Origin: an uncultured Dehalococcoidia bacterium
GTDB lineage: Bacteria > Chloroflexota > Dehalococcoidia > Lucifugimonadales > JAAXIE01
Length of the DNA stretch: 64,000 nucleotides
Direction: 5' to 3'
NCBI GenBank assembly: GCA_951813255.1
Contig: OX638353.1
Coordinates: 62,001 to 126,000 of the forward strand
The position numbers and the translations under genes were made by a program. Below are positions 10,702-19,480 of this stretch, in pieces. Under the pieces are notes generated by a model that had not been told where the DNA came from, made no database searches, and saw nothing but the letters and a program-made list of their open reading frames with translations. Position 1 is the stretch's first letter; each line of letters begins with the position of its first letter.

Positions 10702-12093
10702 CTAGGCGTACTGGAACTCACGCGAAGCTGCGATCAGCTGAAGCATCTCGCCCACGCGCTGCGCTGCGGCTTCCTGGTTGCCCCAGTTGAGGGGACCTTC
10801 CTCAGTGGCGTGGGACACCAGTTGGGTCTTGGTATCGGAACCCACTTCGAGGGGTCCGAGGATGTCGAGGCAGCTGTCGACGAAGGACTCGGGGGACAAT
10901 TCGCCTTGGTTCTGGAGATTGCTGACGATGGCTTGGATGCCCGGCTTGCTGGTGTCGCCCATCAAGCCTGCGCAGAAGTTGACGCGCTTCATCAACGTTC
11001 CGCTGTTGATCCACTCCACGCCGGTGTGCCAGCTCTCGACGCTGGGGGGGTTCATCAGGTCCTGACCCATGTACATGGGCTGGCGGCACATTTCGCCGAT
11101 ACCGGGGGCGGGGAACTCCATGCCGCCGACCATCCGGTAGGTGCTGACGACTATCTCCGCCGGGCTCTTGACCTTGGCGAAGCGAGCGTTCTTGAAGAAC
11201 TCGCTCTTAAACAGCACGCGCAGGATGGACTTGATGTCAGCCTTGGACTCCAGGAACGTGTTGGCCAGCAGGTCGATGGCTGCCGGGTCGCGGGGTGGGG
11301 TTACGGACCAAGCTGGCACCTGAGGCTCGTCTGCCACGAAGAAGCTATACAGGTGACGGGCAAGGAAGCGGGCTGTGGCGGGCTGATCGCACACGATGTT
11401 GATGATGTCTTCGCCATTCAGCCGGCCAGTGTGACCCAGGAAGGTCTTCTCGCCGTCGTCGTGGTCTTCGTCCCTGTAGAGGAACTCCCAGTCGTAACGG
11501 CTGTAGTAGTTCCTAGGGGGGCCGGGATCGAAGGTCCAGCCGGTGAAGGCCCGGGAGGCCTCACGGACATCGACCTCGGTGTAGCTGCCCACGCCCATGC
11601 TGAAGAGCTCAAGGAGCTCGCGACCCCAGTTCTCGTTGACGGCTGCGCCGTGGTTGTCGCAGTTGTCCAGCCAGTAGATCATGGCCGGGTCCTTGGCCAG
11701 TTCTACCAGGAAGTCGCGGTAGTTCCCAAGGGCGTGTTCACGGAACATGTTGATCTGGTTGATCACGATGTTGTAGTTGTCGACCTTGGACTGACCGGTA
11801 GCGAACAGATGGTGCCAGAACAGAACCATCTTCTCTTCCAAGGGCCTGCCAGTGTTGATGAGGGTGTGGAGCCAAGACGCGCTGCCCATGCCGGGGGTGG
11901 TGATGGGGCGGTCGAAGCCGGGGTGATACCGGAGGAACTCAAGCCTGTCGGCCTGTTCTCCCTGGGCATCCACCAACTCATCGACCGTAGCATCGTAGCC
12001 CTTGGCAACACGCCTCTCCAACTCCTCGCGGCTAGCGCCAAAGCCTGCTCGCCGCATAAGGTGAGCCATTAAGGCTATGTCCTCATTAGCCAT
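10702..12093 (-). CDS. DUF1800 family protein
   Basis: 463-aa DUF1800 protein. Marks seen are HLMRRAGFGASREELE at the N-terminus, MVLFWHHLFATGQSKV, NENWGRELLELFSMGVG, YTEVDVREASRAFTGW and FLGHTGRLNGEDIIN, then ARFLARHLYSFFVAD. The family is of unknown function and pairs with DUF1501; the pair has been suggested to act on cell-surface or polysaccharide substrates, which is unproven. The start at 12093 follows AGGAGGAAGGT. It is first in the three-gene operon that ends with the NHL propeller. Confidence 0.93.
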   Translation of the reverse strand: MANEDIALMAHLMRRAGFGASREELERRVAKGYDATVDELVDAQGEQADRLEFLRYHPGFDRPITTPGMGSASWLHTLINTGRPLEEKMVLFWHHLFATGQSKVDNYNIVINQINMFREHALGNYRDFLVELAKDPAMIYWLDNCDNHGAAVNENWGRELLELFSMGVGSYTEVDVREASRAFTGWTFDPGPPRNYYSRYDWEFLYRDEDHDDGEKTFLGHTGRLNGEDIINIVCDQPATARFLARHLYSFFVADEPQVPAWSVTPPRDPAAIDLLANTFLESKADIKSILRVLFKSEFFKNARFAKVKSPAEIVVSTYRMVGGMEFPAPGIGEMCRQPMYMGQDLMNPPSVESWHTGVEWINSGTLMKRVNFCAGLMGDTSKPGIQAIVSNLQNQGELSPESFVDSCLDILGPLEVGSDTKTQLVSHATEEGPLNWGNQEAAAQRVGEMLQLIAASREFQYA

Positions 12094-12401
12094 ACCTTCC
12101 TCCTAATGATATATATGTCAATGCATCCTTACGCATATCGGCTAAGGTTACTTGGGTATTGTCGTACTGAACGGCCAGCTTGTCAACGGCCGGGGTCCGG
12201 TTGAGGGAGGGGCAAGAGCAAGCGTGAGGACAGCCTGAGGGAAGGCGAAGATGGGCTAGGAGAGTCCTCAAGAGGAATGTTCTTGCGGCAAGCTGCTTCA
12301 CTGGGATCCCCTGTTGGCCAGCCCCGCTACCGGAGGTTGCTCCTAGCTCTCAGGCTGCGACGGTGACTAGTGTTCCCGGGAGACCCTGTGGTTGTGGGTA
12401 A
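12094..12401. other. Intergenic region upstream of the DUF1800 operon
   Basis: About 300 bases with no gene-like frame. It should hold the promoter of the DUF1800-DUF1501-propeller operon. The part next to the gene is AT-rich (ATGATATATATGTCAATG), but I cannot assign boxes confidently. Confidence 0.4.
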
Positions 12402-12439
12402 GCGTTCGCATGGTAAGGGGGAGGGGCTATTGCGAACGC
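12402..12439 (-). terminator. Hairpin overlapping the stop of the membrane protein gene
   Basis: A 9-bp perfect stem (GCGTTCGCA with TGCGAACGC) with a 20-nt loop. It includes the TAG at 12427-12429 of the upstream minus-strand gene. A T-run is weak. Confidence 0.5.
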
Positions 12440-12867
12440 CCTCCTACGCATGTCCAGAGGTACTTGCCGGTGGCCAAGCCGAGGATGGTGAACAGGGTGT
12501 CAACGAGGGGGAAGTAGATGACGTGGGAGGTAACGGCGTCGCCGGTTTCACTGTCGGGGTTCAGGGTCCAGAACCATTCCCAGAAGAAGAGCATGGCGAG
12601 GGCGACTGCGCCATAGAAAGCGATGCTGGCAGCTACATGGTCGAGGGTGGTGGGCTGGGCGCCACCCCTGTTGAGGCAGCATTTCCGGCAGCAGCCGACA
12701 ACGAGCATGATTAATATGGCTACGGCCATGAAATAGTTGAGAATCTTCCATATTGGGTATTCGGGGGAACCGTCGTGGGTGAGGGGAGTGACGATGAAAA
12801 GGACGAAGGCTGCGAGGGCAGTTGCCACGAGATAAGCTGCGGTGAAACGTTGCGCGATGTCCTTCAC
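12427..12867 (-). CDS. Four-helix integral membrane protein, unknown function
   Basis: 146-aa protein with four likely transmembrane segments at about residues 10-28, 44-62, 82-102 and 115-135. A Cys-rich loop (GCCRKCCLNRGG) follows segment 2 and could bind metal or form disulfides. I do not recognise the family. The start at 12867 has GGAGAGG upstream in its leader (GAGAGGAGGCCTCTCC). It is divergent from the selenoprotein redoxin gene, sharing a 122-base intergenic region, which may indicate co-regulation. Confidence 0.7.
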   Translation of the reverse strand: MKDIAQRFTAAYLVATALAAFVLFIVTPLTHDGSPEYPIWKILNYFMAVAILIMLVVGCCRKCCLNRGGAQPTTLDHVAASIAFYGAVALAMLFFWEWFWTLNPDSETGDAVTSHVIYFPLVDTLFTILGLATGKYLWTCVGGRSQ

Positions 12868-12989
12868 GGGAGAGGCCTCCTCTCAAGTATGGAGAGTTGG
12901 TATCACTTTCCTTCAAGGTATTCTACGACATGGGCCGGTCGGTCCCGCATAGCCTTTTACTTCCGATTACAGTGATGTAAAGTATTCGC

Positions 12990-13658
12990 ATGTGGAGAGC
13001 TTTGTGTGGCGCAGCGTTGATTTCGGGCCTGCTGGTTGTGGCCGCGTGTGGCGGGACGGACGAAGGAGGCTCAGTATCCACGGTATCTCCTGAAGCGGCG
13101 GAGCCTACGACTGCCGCAGCAACGCCGGCGGCTGTCGTTTCTCCGTCGGCTGCGACTTCGACAGCGGCTTCGCAGGCGGTTGCAACTGCTCTGGCAGTGG
13201 GCACCAAGGAGGGTGATCTGGCGCCGGACTTCCAGTTGCCAGCGGCCTCGGGATCGGACCGCTCGCTGGCATCGTACCGGGGGGACAGGAATGTATTGGT
13301 GGTGTTCTACCGGGCATTTTTTTGAACATACTGCCGAAGGCAGCTGGACGAGCTGACCAAAGAGTACGATACGCTGAAGGGCCTGAACACAGAGGTGGTG
13401 GCGATAAGCAAAGACGAACTCAGCGACGCCACCAGCATAGCCCAGAGACTGGGGATACCATTCCCGATCCTGTATGACCCTGCCGGGGATGTGATCGGGG
13501 ACTATGGGGTGGTGAACCCTTCGGACGATGGCAGAGCTTCGCCTTCGACCTTTCTCGTAGATCAAGAAGGGGTTATCCGGTGGAGGTTTTTGGGGAGCCA
13601 GAGCCACCGGGCACCTTTCGGAGAGATCGTCGAACAGTTGGAGCAGCTCCAGAGCTAG
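12990..13658 (+). CDS. Lipoprotein AhpC/TSA-like redoxin, predicted selenoprotein (UGA at codon 112)
   Basis: One continuous frame of 222 residues if the TGA at 13323-13325 is read as selenocysteine. The N-terminus is a lipoprotein signal (LLVVAAC-GG, Cys 20), then an Ala/Thr/Ser-rich linker to about residue 70, then a redoxin domain (DLAPDFQLPAASGSDRSL). The active site reads VFYRAFF-U-TYCRRQLDEL, a UxxC replacing CxxC. The domain continues after the UGA with VVAISKDEL, PFPILYDPAGDVIGDYGV and STFLVDQEGVIRWR, all family-typical. It is probably an outer-face thiol/peroxide reductase. MFS gene follows 134 bases later. Without recoding it appears as two fragments, the second lacking a start. Confidence 0.88.
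13339..13358 (+). promoter_or_regulatory. Bacterial SECIS-like hairpin for the lipoprotein redoxin
   Basis: CAGCT (13341-13345) pairs perfectly with AGCTG (13351-13355), leaving loop GGACG with GG at 24-25 from the first base of UGA. Flanking GG (13339-13340) can pair with CC (13357-13358) past a bulged A. This fits the fdhF-type spacing and matches the first redoxin, which carries the same TGGACG at the same offset. Confidence 0.65.
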
Positions 13659-13792
13659 CCCTTCTTCATCCCGGAGCGGCTTGAGTTGCATTTGAACAGA
13701 CAAGCCGCCGCTAATAGCCGCAAGGTTTGGGAGAGCAATACTCTTCCATCATTCCCGCTGCCGCGGACACTCGGCATGAACCCGTTAGCAGC

Positions 13793-15010
13793 ATGATGAC
13801 CACTTCCACCGGCCAACATCCAACGCAGAGTAGCGCGGTCATCATCCCCGGCTTGGCTATCGGGCACTCGGTCTTTCACTGGGTCATACAAAGCTTCGTG
13901 GTGGTGCTGCCTGAGATCCAAGCCGCTTTCAACCTGAGCGGTGTGGGAGTGGGCGGGACGCTATCGGCCCGGGAGATCGCGTCGGGGTTGATCGCGCTGC
14001 CAGGCGGGGTTGTGGTAGATGTGCTGCGACGGTACTGGGGACTGTTGCTGGCTGCCTGCTTGGGGGTTGCTGCCTTGGGGTCGCTGGCCATGGGGCTTTC
14101 GCCGGCGTACCCGCTGTTATTGGTGGGGATGGGAGTTGTGGCTGCATCCCATTCCTTGTGGCACCTGCCTGCACAGGCATCGTTGTCGCACCATTTTCCC
14201 GAGAGGCGGGGGCTGGCCCTTTCGTTCCATGGAGTTGGAGGAAGCATAGGCGATGTGGCTGGCCCTCTGGTAACGGGGGCGCTGCTGGCGGTGCTGACTT
14301 GGAGGGGTCTGCTCAACATCTATGGGGCGATTCCGCTGTTCCTCGCGGTGCTGGCCTTCTTCCTGTTCCGCCACATTGGAAGAGCGCGGGATGGTCAGGA
14401 GACGGGCGCCTCGGTGTCGCAGCGGGTCGATGTTACCAAGCAGCTTTTCAGGAACCCGGTGCTCTGGGGGCTCACGATAGTACGGGGCCTGCGGGGTATG
14501 GCCTTGGTGGCATTGGTTACCGTCCTGCCACTATATCTTGACCACGACCTAGAGTTGAGCACTTTTTCCCGCGGTTTCCATATCGGGTTGCTAATCGCCG
14601 TTGGCTTGGTGGCCAAACCCTTGGCAGGGCACTTGTCGGACCGTTGGGGACGGAGACAGGTGCTGGTACCGGGACTGGTGTGGTCGTGCGTGATGGCACT
14701 GGCGCTGTTGCCGTTCAGCGAGGGCGTGGCGCTGAGTGTGGTGATTGCGGCCTTGGGGCTTTTTCTTTATCCGGACCAGCCGATAGTGGTGGCCTCGGTG
14801 TTCGATGTGGTGGGGCGGGATGTGGCAAACACGGGCATGGGGGTGGTCTCGTGCATAGCGTTCTTCATGTCGGCGGGTTCGTCGTTGCTGGCGGGATGGT
14901 TGTACGAGGCATATGAGTTCAACCTAGTGGTGTATTACATAGCGGGCCTGTTCGCGGTGGCCGCCTTAATCTTCGCCGTACTGCCCCTGCATCGCGGAGG
15001 ACATGGATAA
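13793..15010 (+). CDS. Major facilitator superfamily transporter
   Basis: Inner-membrane secondary transporter, 405 aa from the ATG at 13793 (427 aa if the TTG at 13727 is used; neither has a strong ribosome site). About 12 hydrophobic segments are visible. The MFS loop 2-3 signature is degenerate, while the loop 8-9 counterpart is clear: GHLSDRWGRRQVLVPG. The central loop around FLFRHIGRARDGQETG divides two six-helix halves. Substrate unknown; the sequence resembles the general metabolite/anion MFS group. It follows the predicted selenoprotein redoxin on the same strand. Confidence 0.88.
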   Translation: MMTTSTGQHPTQSSAVIIPGLAIGHSVFHWVIQSFVVVLPEIQAAFNLSGVGVGGTLSAREIASGLIALPGGVVVDVLRRYWGLLLAACLGVAALGSLAMGLSPAYPLLLVGMGVVAASHSLWHLPAQASLSHHFPERRGLALSFHGVGGSIGDVAGPLVTGALLAVLTWRGLLNIYGAIPLFLAVLAFFLFRHIGRARDGQETGASVSQRVDVTKQLFRNPVLWGLTIVRGLRGMALVALVTVLPLYLDHDLELSTFSRGFHIGLLIAVGLVAKPLAGHLSDRWGRRQVLVPGLVWSCVMALALLPFSEGVALSVVIAALGLFLYPDQPIVVASVFDVVGRDVANTGMGVVSCIAFFMSAGSSLLAGWLYEAYEFNLVVYYIAGLFAVAALIFAVLPLHRGGHG

Positions 15011-15254
15011 GCACCGGCTGTTGTGGGGACCTGCTGTCACAAAGATGTGACAAGGGGTGGGGAACAGGACTGATAGCCGGGCGAGAGGATCCGGCTTGGA
15101 GAAATGGGTGTAGTCCACAACGGTGACGGTTTCCGTCAGCGCAGAAAGCCGCTATAATCTTGAACCAAGGCTCAATTTCGTGCTCGATATGGGGCAGTAG
15201 AGGGGCCAAGCTATACAAAGGAGAGTGCGGAAATTGGAGATTCTGAGGAGGAAC

Positions 15255-16409
15255 ATGCGCATTCTGCTGGTGGCAGCAGTAGCGATGGCAGTGTTGCTGG
15301 CAGCAGCCTGCGGAGGCGGTTTCACCCAGGAAGAAGTGGATGCGGCCGTGGCCGAGGCGTTAGCCGAGGGCGGCGGAATGTCAGAGGCGGATGTAGAGGC
15401 GCGAGCAAGGGAGATGGCTGCGGAGATGGCCTCTGGGAACCGCCTTCAGACCGTGAAGGACCGGGGCAAGGTCATATGCGCGAGCCGCAATGATGTGCCC
15501 GGTTATGGATACCTTGATAGCGCCGGGAACAACGTCGGCTTTGACATTGACCTGTGCCGTGCGCTGGCAACTGCTGTTCTTGGCGACCCCAATGCCATTG
15601 AAATCCGGCTAATTACTGCTGCTGAGCGCGGACCCACGATCCAGTCGGGTGAAGTGGACATGCTGGTCCGCACCGTTACCTGGACGACTTCCCGGGACTC
15701 CCAGTGGGGCAACTATGCCCAGACCATGTTCTACGATGGTCAAGGCTTCATGGTGCGGAAGGACTCAGGCGTGCAGAGCGCTCTTGAACTTCAGAACGCC
15801 TCCGTCTGCGTTACTCAGGGAACGACGACAGAGTTGAACCTGCAAGACTTCTCCACCCAGAACAACCTGGGCATAGACGTACTTACTTTCGAGGATACTG
15901 ATCTGGTCTTAGCGTCCTATGAGGAAGGCCAGTGCGATTCCTTCACGAACGACCGGTCGCAGCTTGCGGCCCTGCGCACAGGTCTGAACAACCCGGCGGA
16001 CCATGTGATTCTGCCTGAGACCATCTCGGAGGAGCCATTGGGGCCTGTGGTCCCTCACGGCGACGACCAGTGGTTTGACATCGTGAAGGCCGTGATGGCG
16101 ATGCTCATCTATGCCGAGGCCTATGGCGTGACGGCGGACTCGGTGCCTGCAGCGGCGACGGATGAGACCAAGATTGACCGGCTGTTCGGTCTGTCGGGCG
16201 ACTTTGGCCAGGAGAGCTTGGGACTGTCCAAAACTGTGGCCCAAGACGTAATCAAGGCCGTTGGGAACTACGGCGAGATTTATGCCCGTAACCTCGGCCC
16301 AGGTGGCATCGACCTCCCACGCGAGAACGGGCGCAACGCTCTGTGGGCCGACGCCCCCTGCGGCGACTGCCCCAAGGGTGGCCAGATTTACGCGGCCCCT
16401 CTTCGCTAG
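15255..16409 (+). CDS. aapJ: Amino-acid ABC transporter substrate-binding lipoprotein (AapJ-like)
   Basis: 384-aa binding protein for an amino-acid ABC importer. The signal ends in a lipobox (LLAAAC, Cys 19) followed by GGG, then a short coiled-coil-like linker (EEVDAAVAEALAEGGG). The binding domain starts at TVKDRGKVICASRNDVPGYG and has VGFDIDLCRALATAV, as in AapJ/BztA of the general L-amino-acid transporters. The C-terminus has the extra NLGPGGIDLPRENGRN region of this subfamily. The ATG at 15255 has AGGAGG close upstream; in-frame GTG 15225 and TTG 15234 are alternatives. It heads the operon with two permeases and an ATPase. Confidence 0.92.
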   Translation: MRILLVAAVAMAVLLAAACGGGFTQEEVDAAVAEALAEGGGMSEADVEARAREMAAEMASGNRLQTVKDRGKVICASRNDVPGYGYLDSAGNNVGFDIDLCRALATAVLGDPNAIEIRLITAAERGPTIQSGEVDMLVRTVTWTTSRDSQWGNYAQTMFYDGQGFMVRKDSGVQSALELQNASVCVTQGTTTELNLQDFSTQNNLGIDVLTFEDTDLVLASYEEGQCDSFTNDRSQLAALRTGLNNPADHVILPETISEEPLGPVVPHGDDQWFDIVKAVMAMLIYAEAYGVTADSVPAAATDETKIDRLFGLSGDFGQESLGLSKTVAQDVIKAVGNYGEIYARNLGPGGIDLPRENGRNALWADAPCGDCPKGGQIYAAPLR

Positions 16410-16430
16410 AGCCAGACCCATATAGACCAA

Positions 16431-16467
16431 GAAAGGGGTGACCGGAGCAATTCCGGTCACCCCTTTC
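16431..16467 (+). terminator. Strong hairpin between binding-protein and permease genes
   Basis: A perfect 15-bp stem (GAAAGGGGTGACCGG with its complement) and a 7-nt loop, followed by TATTTATTG. It sits 21 bases past the aapJ-like stop and inside the transporter operon. Partial termination here would give more binding protein than permease, a common arrangement in ABC importers (inference). Confidence 0.85.
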
Positions 16468-16600
16468 TATTTATTGTTGGAGTATGGCGCAGGCCACGGG
16501 CAGGTGGCCCGGCTGAGGGCACCTTCACCCATGGAGGTAGTAAGGTCGACTAGCATGTATTAGAATCGGCCCACCGAAAGAGAAACGGCACAGGTTTTTA

Positions 16601-17797
16601 ATGGCGACGCTGCTCCGCAGCCTGACATACAAAGGGATACCGGTCTGGAGACATGCCCAGATTATCCAATGGACGACGCAGATTGTGTCGGGGATACTGG
16701 TCGTCGTACTAGTGGCGTGGTTCTTCACCAACATTGCCACTGCCGTTCATGAACGGGGAATAGGCTATAGCTTCAGCTTTTTGGAGCGCGAGTACCAGAC
16801 GCCGATAGGCCACCACTTTCTGCCCTATCAGCCATCGGACACATTCCTGCATGCTTTTGTCGTAGGTTTCACCAACACGCTTCTGGTGTCGATAGTTGGC
16901 GTTGCCCTAGCCACAGCATTGGGCATCCTCATTGGAGTTTGCCGGGTATCGGGGAACTGGGTCGTCTCCAGGGTAGCTCTTGTTTACATAGAGTTTTTCC
17001 GGAATGTGCCTCTACTCGTCCAGCTTTTCTTCTGGTTCTATATCGTGCTGGGCCTGCCTTCGTGGCAAGACTCCTATTCCATTTTCAACTGGCTCCATCT
17101 GAACGAACGATACCTAGCCGTGGTCTGGCCAACAGCCGGCAGTCCGGAGGCCTCGCTCACTTGGGTACTGGTGGTGGTTGGCAGCATCGGGTTGGGAGTA
17201 GCGGCATTCCGGTGGTTGACGGTCAGGGAGGTGAGGACAGGGTCAACTTCCTATCCTTTGCTGACAAGCGTCAGCACGGTGTTACTAATCGCTGTTGTGA
17301 TCTGGGTGCTGCTATCGGTTGCAACGGGCGGGGTGCCTTTCACACTGTCCGTTCCCGAGCTGGAGGAGCCTTTCGGTAATGTGTCAGGAGGCTATGAGTG
17401 GCCGGGTGCGCTGATAGCGCTGGTAGCCGCCTTGGTGACTTACACGGCGGCATTCATAGCGGAGATAGTGAGGGCAGGACTGCAGTCGGTAAACCGAGGG
17501 CAGCGGGAGTCTGCGAGGGCCTTGGGCTTGTCGGGCTTGACTGCTTTGCGCCACGTCACCTTTCCCCAAGCCCTGAGAGTAATCATCCCCCCACTGATCA
17601 GCCAATACCTGAATCTCACAAAGAACAGCAGCTTGGCCGGGGCGATAGCCTATTCCGACCTTACCAACGTAGCGAAGACCATGACGCAAACCGCGCCCGC
17701 CATTTCCATTTTCATCATGGTGATGCTGGCGTATCTTGCGTTGAGCCTGACATATTCAGCCATAGGCAATCTGTACAATCGATATATCCGCTTCTGA
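16601..17797 (+). CDS. aapQ: Amino-acid ABC transporter permease (AapQ-like)
   Basis: 398-aa inner-membrane permease of the HisM/GlnP type. The N-terminal FTNTLLVSIVGVALATALGI and VYIEFFRNVPLLVQLFFW match the start of the permease domain. A long insert with extra helices follows, as is usual in AapQ/BztB. The EAA loop appears as ARALGLSGLTALRHVTFPQALRV near residue 305, where the ATPase docks. The C-terminal helices (NSSLAGAIAYSDL) complete the domain. It lies 190 bases after the binding-protein gene, beyond a strong hairpin. Confidence 0.92.
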   Translation: MATLLRSLTYKGIPVWRHAQIIQWTTQIVSGILVVVLVAWFFTNIATAVHERGIGYSFSFLEREYQTPIGHHFLPYQPSDTFLHAFVVGFTNTLLVSIVGVALATALGILIGVCRVSGNWVVSRVALVYIEFFRNVPLLVQLFFWFYIVLGLPSWQDSYSIFNWLHLNERYLAVVWPTAGSPEASLTWVLVVVGSIGLGVAAFRWLTVREVRTGSTSYPLLTSVSTVLLIAVVIWVLLSVATGGVPFTLSVPELEEPFGNVSGGYEWPGALIALVAALVTYTAAFIAEIVRAGLQSVNRGQRESARALGLSGLTALRHVTFPQALRVIIPPLISQYLNLTKNSSLAGAIAYSDLTNVAKTMTQTAPAISIFIMVMLAYLALSLTYSAIGNLYNRYIRF

Positions 17798-17869
17798 CCG
17801 CTTCTGGCCGCAGACGCGATTTTCGAGATAAAGGCACTGTAGATATGAAGGCACTGCGAAAGTAAAGCC

Positions 17870-19447
17870 ATGGCAACGGAACCCGGACAACAGCAAATCT
17901 CACGGGCGCTTCCCCCTCCGATTCTGCAAAGGGGGATGGTGGCATGGGTGCGCGAGAACCTCTTCAGCGCGTGGTACAACAGCGTCATCACCATAGCGTC
18001 TCTAGCCCTCATCGGGTTTGCCCTGTGGTTTGGACTGCGTTGGATTATCCTGCAAGCCGACTGGACCGTCATCAGTGTTCTGGGGGGACGGATGGTCATC
18101 GGCCAGTACAACACAGTGGCAGCTTGCGCAGACCAGAATTGCTTTTGGAGGCCCCAAGCCTGCCTTCTGCTCATCATGTTTTTGGTTGGGATGGGTTGGG
18201 GACTGACGGGCGGCAGGCTTGTCAAGCGGATAGCTATCGGTGTAGCGGTGGTACTGGCCCTCTTTGCCTTCCTTCCGTATAGCTTGGACACCATGGGGTT
18301 GGACGTGCGCCTGCTGCTGGCGGCCAACTTGCCGACCGTTGGCTTGGGCTGGCTCATCGCTCGCTACGGGCCGTGGGGAACGCCAACGAGGGTGGTGCTG
18401 TTCGGCAGTGGGGCGTTCCTGGGGACGATCGCGCTGATGAGCGGGCTGGAGTCTCCAGAGCCTGTGTCGGCCCTCTACTGGGTCGCTGCGGCCGTGGTAC
18501 TGGCGACCTTCCTGCTGGCCTTGGGGTGGGGGATCACCGGCAATAGACTCATCAAGCGAATGACGGTAGGCATCGTCGCCATCTCGGTTGTGGTGGCCGT
18601 TCTTCCCCTAGGTTTGCCCCTGGGGTTGGGCGTGAGTTTTCTACTTATGTGCAGCCTAGTGGCCTTGGGATTGGGCTGGGGCATTGCCCGCCCGCCTACG
18701 GCAACGGCGGCGCGACTGATTCTATGGTGCATCGCAATATTCGTGGTGGCGTTAGGCTTGCTGAGGGGGCAGGCAGGATTCCCCGGTCTCGAGCCAGTAT
18801 CGGTGATTTACTGGGGCGGGCTGACGCTGAATATTCTGCTAGCTGTGTTCGGGATCGTCATCAGCCTGCCCATAGGAATCGCTCTTGCCCTAGGGCGACG
18901 CAGCAACCTGCCTGTGTTGCGAGTGCTGTGCGTGGTATTCATCGAGGTCTTTCGAGGCGTACCGCTAATCACGCTGTTATTCATGTCGCAAGTGCTGGTG
19001 CCTCTGGCCTTCCCCGAGGATTTTCCGCTGAACTCGCTGATGCGGGCGGCGATAATCATCACGCTGTTCAGCGCGGCTTACATGGCTGAGAATGTACGTG
19101 GAGGTTTACAGGCCCTGCCCCCTGGGCAAGCGGAGGCGGCCCGTGCTCTGGGCTTGCCCAGTTGGGAAACAACCATCCTGATATCCCTGCCCCAAGCCAT
19201 GCGAAACGTCATTCCAGCCATCGTGGGGCAATTTATTTCCCTGTTCAAGGACACCAGTCTTGTTTACATCATCGGCATGCTGGATGTGGTGGAGATCAGC
19301 AGGGTATTCATACAAGGGAATACTCAGTACATTGCCAGCGCCAAGGAGGTGTTCATCTTTCTGGCGTTGGTGTTCTGGGTGTTCACCTATGGGATGTCGT
19401 ATATAAGCCGGCACATTGAACACAATCTGGGCGTAGGGGAGCGATGA
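17870..19447 (+). CDS. aapM: Amino-acid ABC transporter permease (AapM-like) with internal duplication
   Basis: 525-aa second permease subunit, much longer than usual AapM proteins (under 400 aa). The C-terminal permease domain is normal: VFIEVFRGVPLITLLFM and the EAA loop EAARALGLPSWETTILISLP. The excess lies in the middle. Residues about 104-165 and 214-274 are similar hydrophobic blocks: FLVGMGWGLTGGRLVKR versus FLLALGWGITGNRLIKR, each ending in LGWxIAR, at a period of about 110 residues. This indicates duplication of a membrane module before the transport domain. The start at 17870 follows AAAG. The ATPase gene follows 33 bases later. Confidence 0.9.
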   Translation: MATEPGQQQISRALPPPILQRGMVAWVRENLFSAWYNSVITIASLALIGFALWFGLRWIILQADWTVISVLGGRMVIGQYNTVAACADQNCFWRPQACLLLIMFLVGMGWGLTGGRLVKRIAIGVAVVLALFAFLPYSLDTMGLDVRLLLAANLPTVGLGWLIARYGPWGTPTRVVLFGSGAFLGTIALMSGLESPEPVSALYWVAAAVVLATFLLALGWGITGNRLIKRMTVGIVAISVVVAVLPLGLPLGLGVSFLLMCSLVALGLGWGIARPPTATAARLILWCIAIFVVALGLLRGQAGFPGLEPVSVIYWGGLTLNILLAVFGIVISLPIGIALALGRRSNLPVLRVLCVVFIEVFRGVPLITLLFMSQVLVPLAFPEDFPLNSLMRAAIIITLFSAAYMAENVRGGLQALPPGQAEAARALGLPSWETTILISLPQAMRNVIPAIVGQFISLFKDTSLVYIIGMLDVVEISRVFIQGNTQYIASAKEVFIFLALVFWVFTYGMSYISRHIEHNLGVGER

Positions 19448-19480
19448 TGCTCTTCATGCCCTGCCTAACGGGAGGCGAAC

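Noticed and set aside
9514..12072. An 852-codon open frame on the plus strand
   Set aside because: It is antisense to the DUF1501 and DUF1800 genes, which have clear family motifs and ribosome sites. Its composition is a by-product of their codon use.
13318..13325. A frameshift or sequencing error at the T-run before the UGA
   Set aside because: Both sides of the UGA are in the same frame, so no indel is needed; the UGA falls on the expected active-site position.
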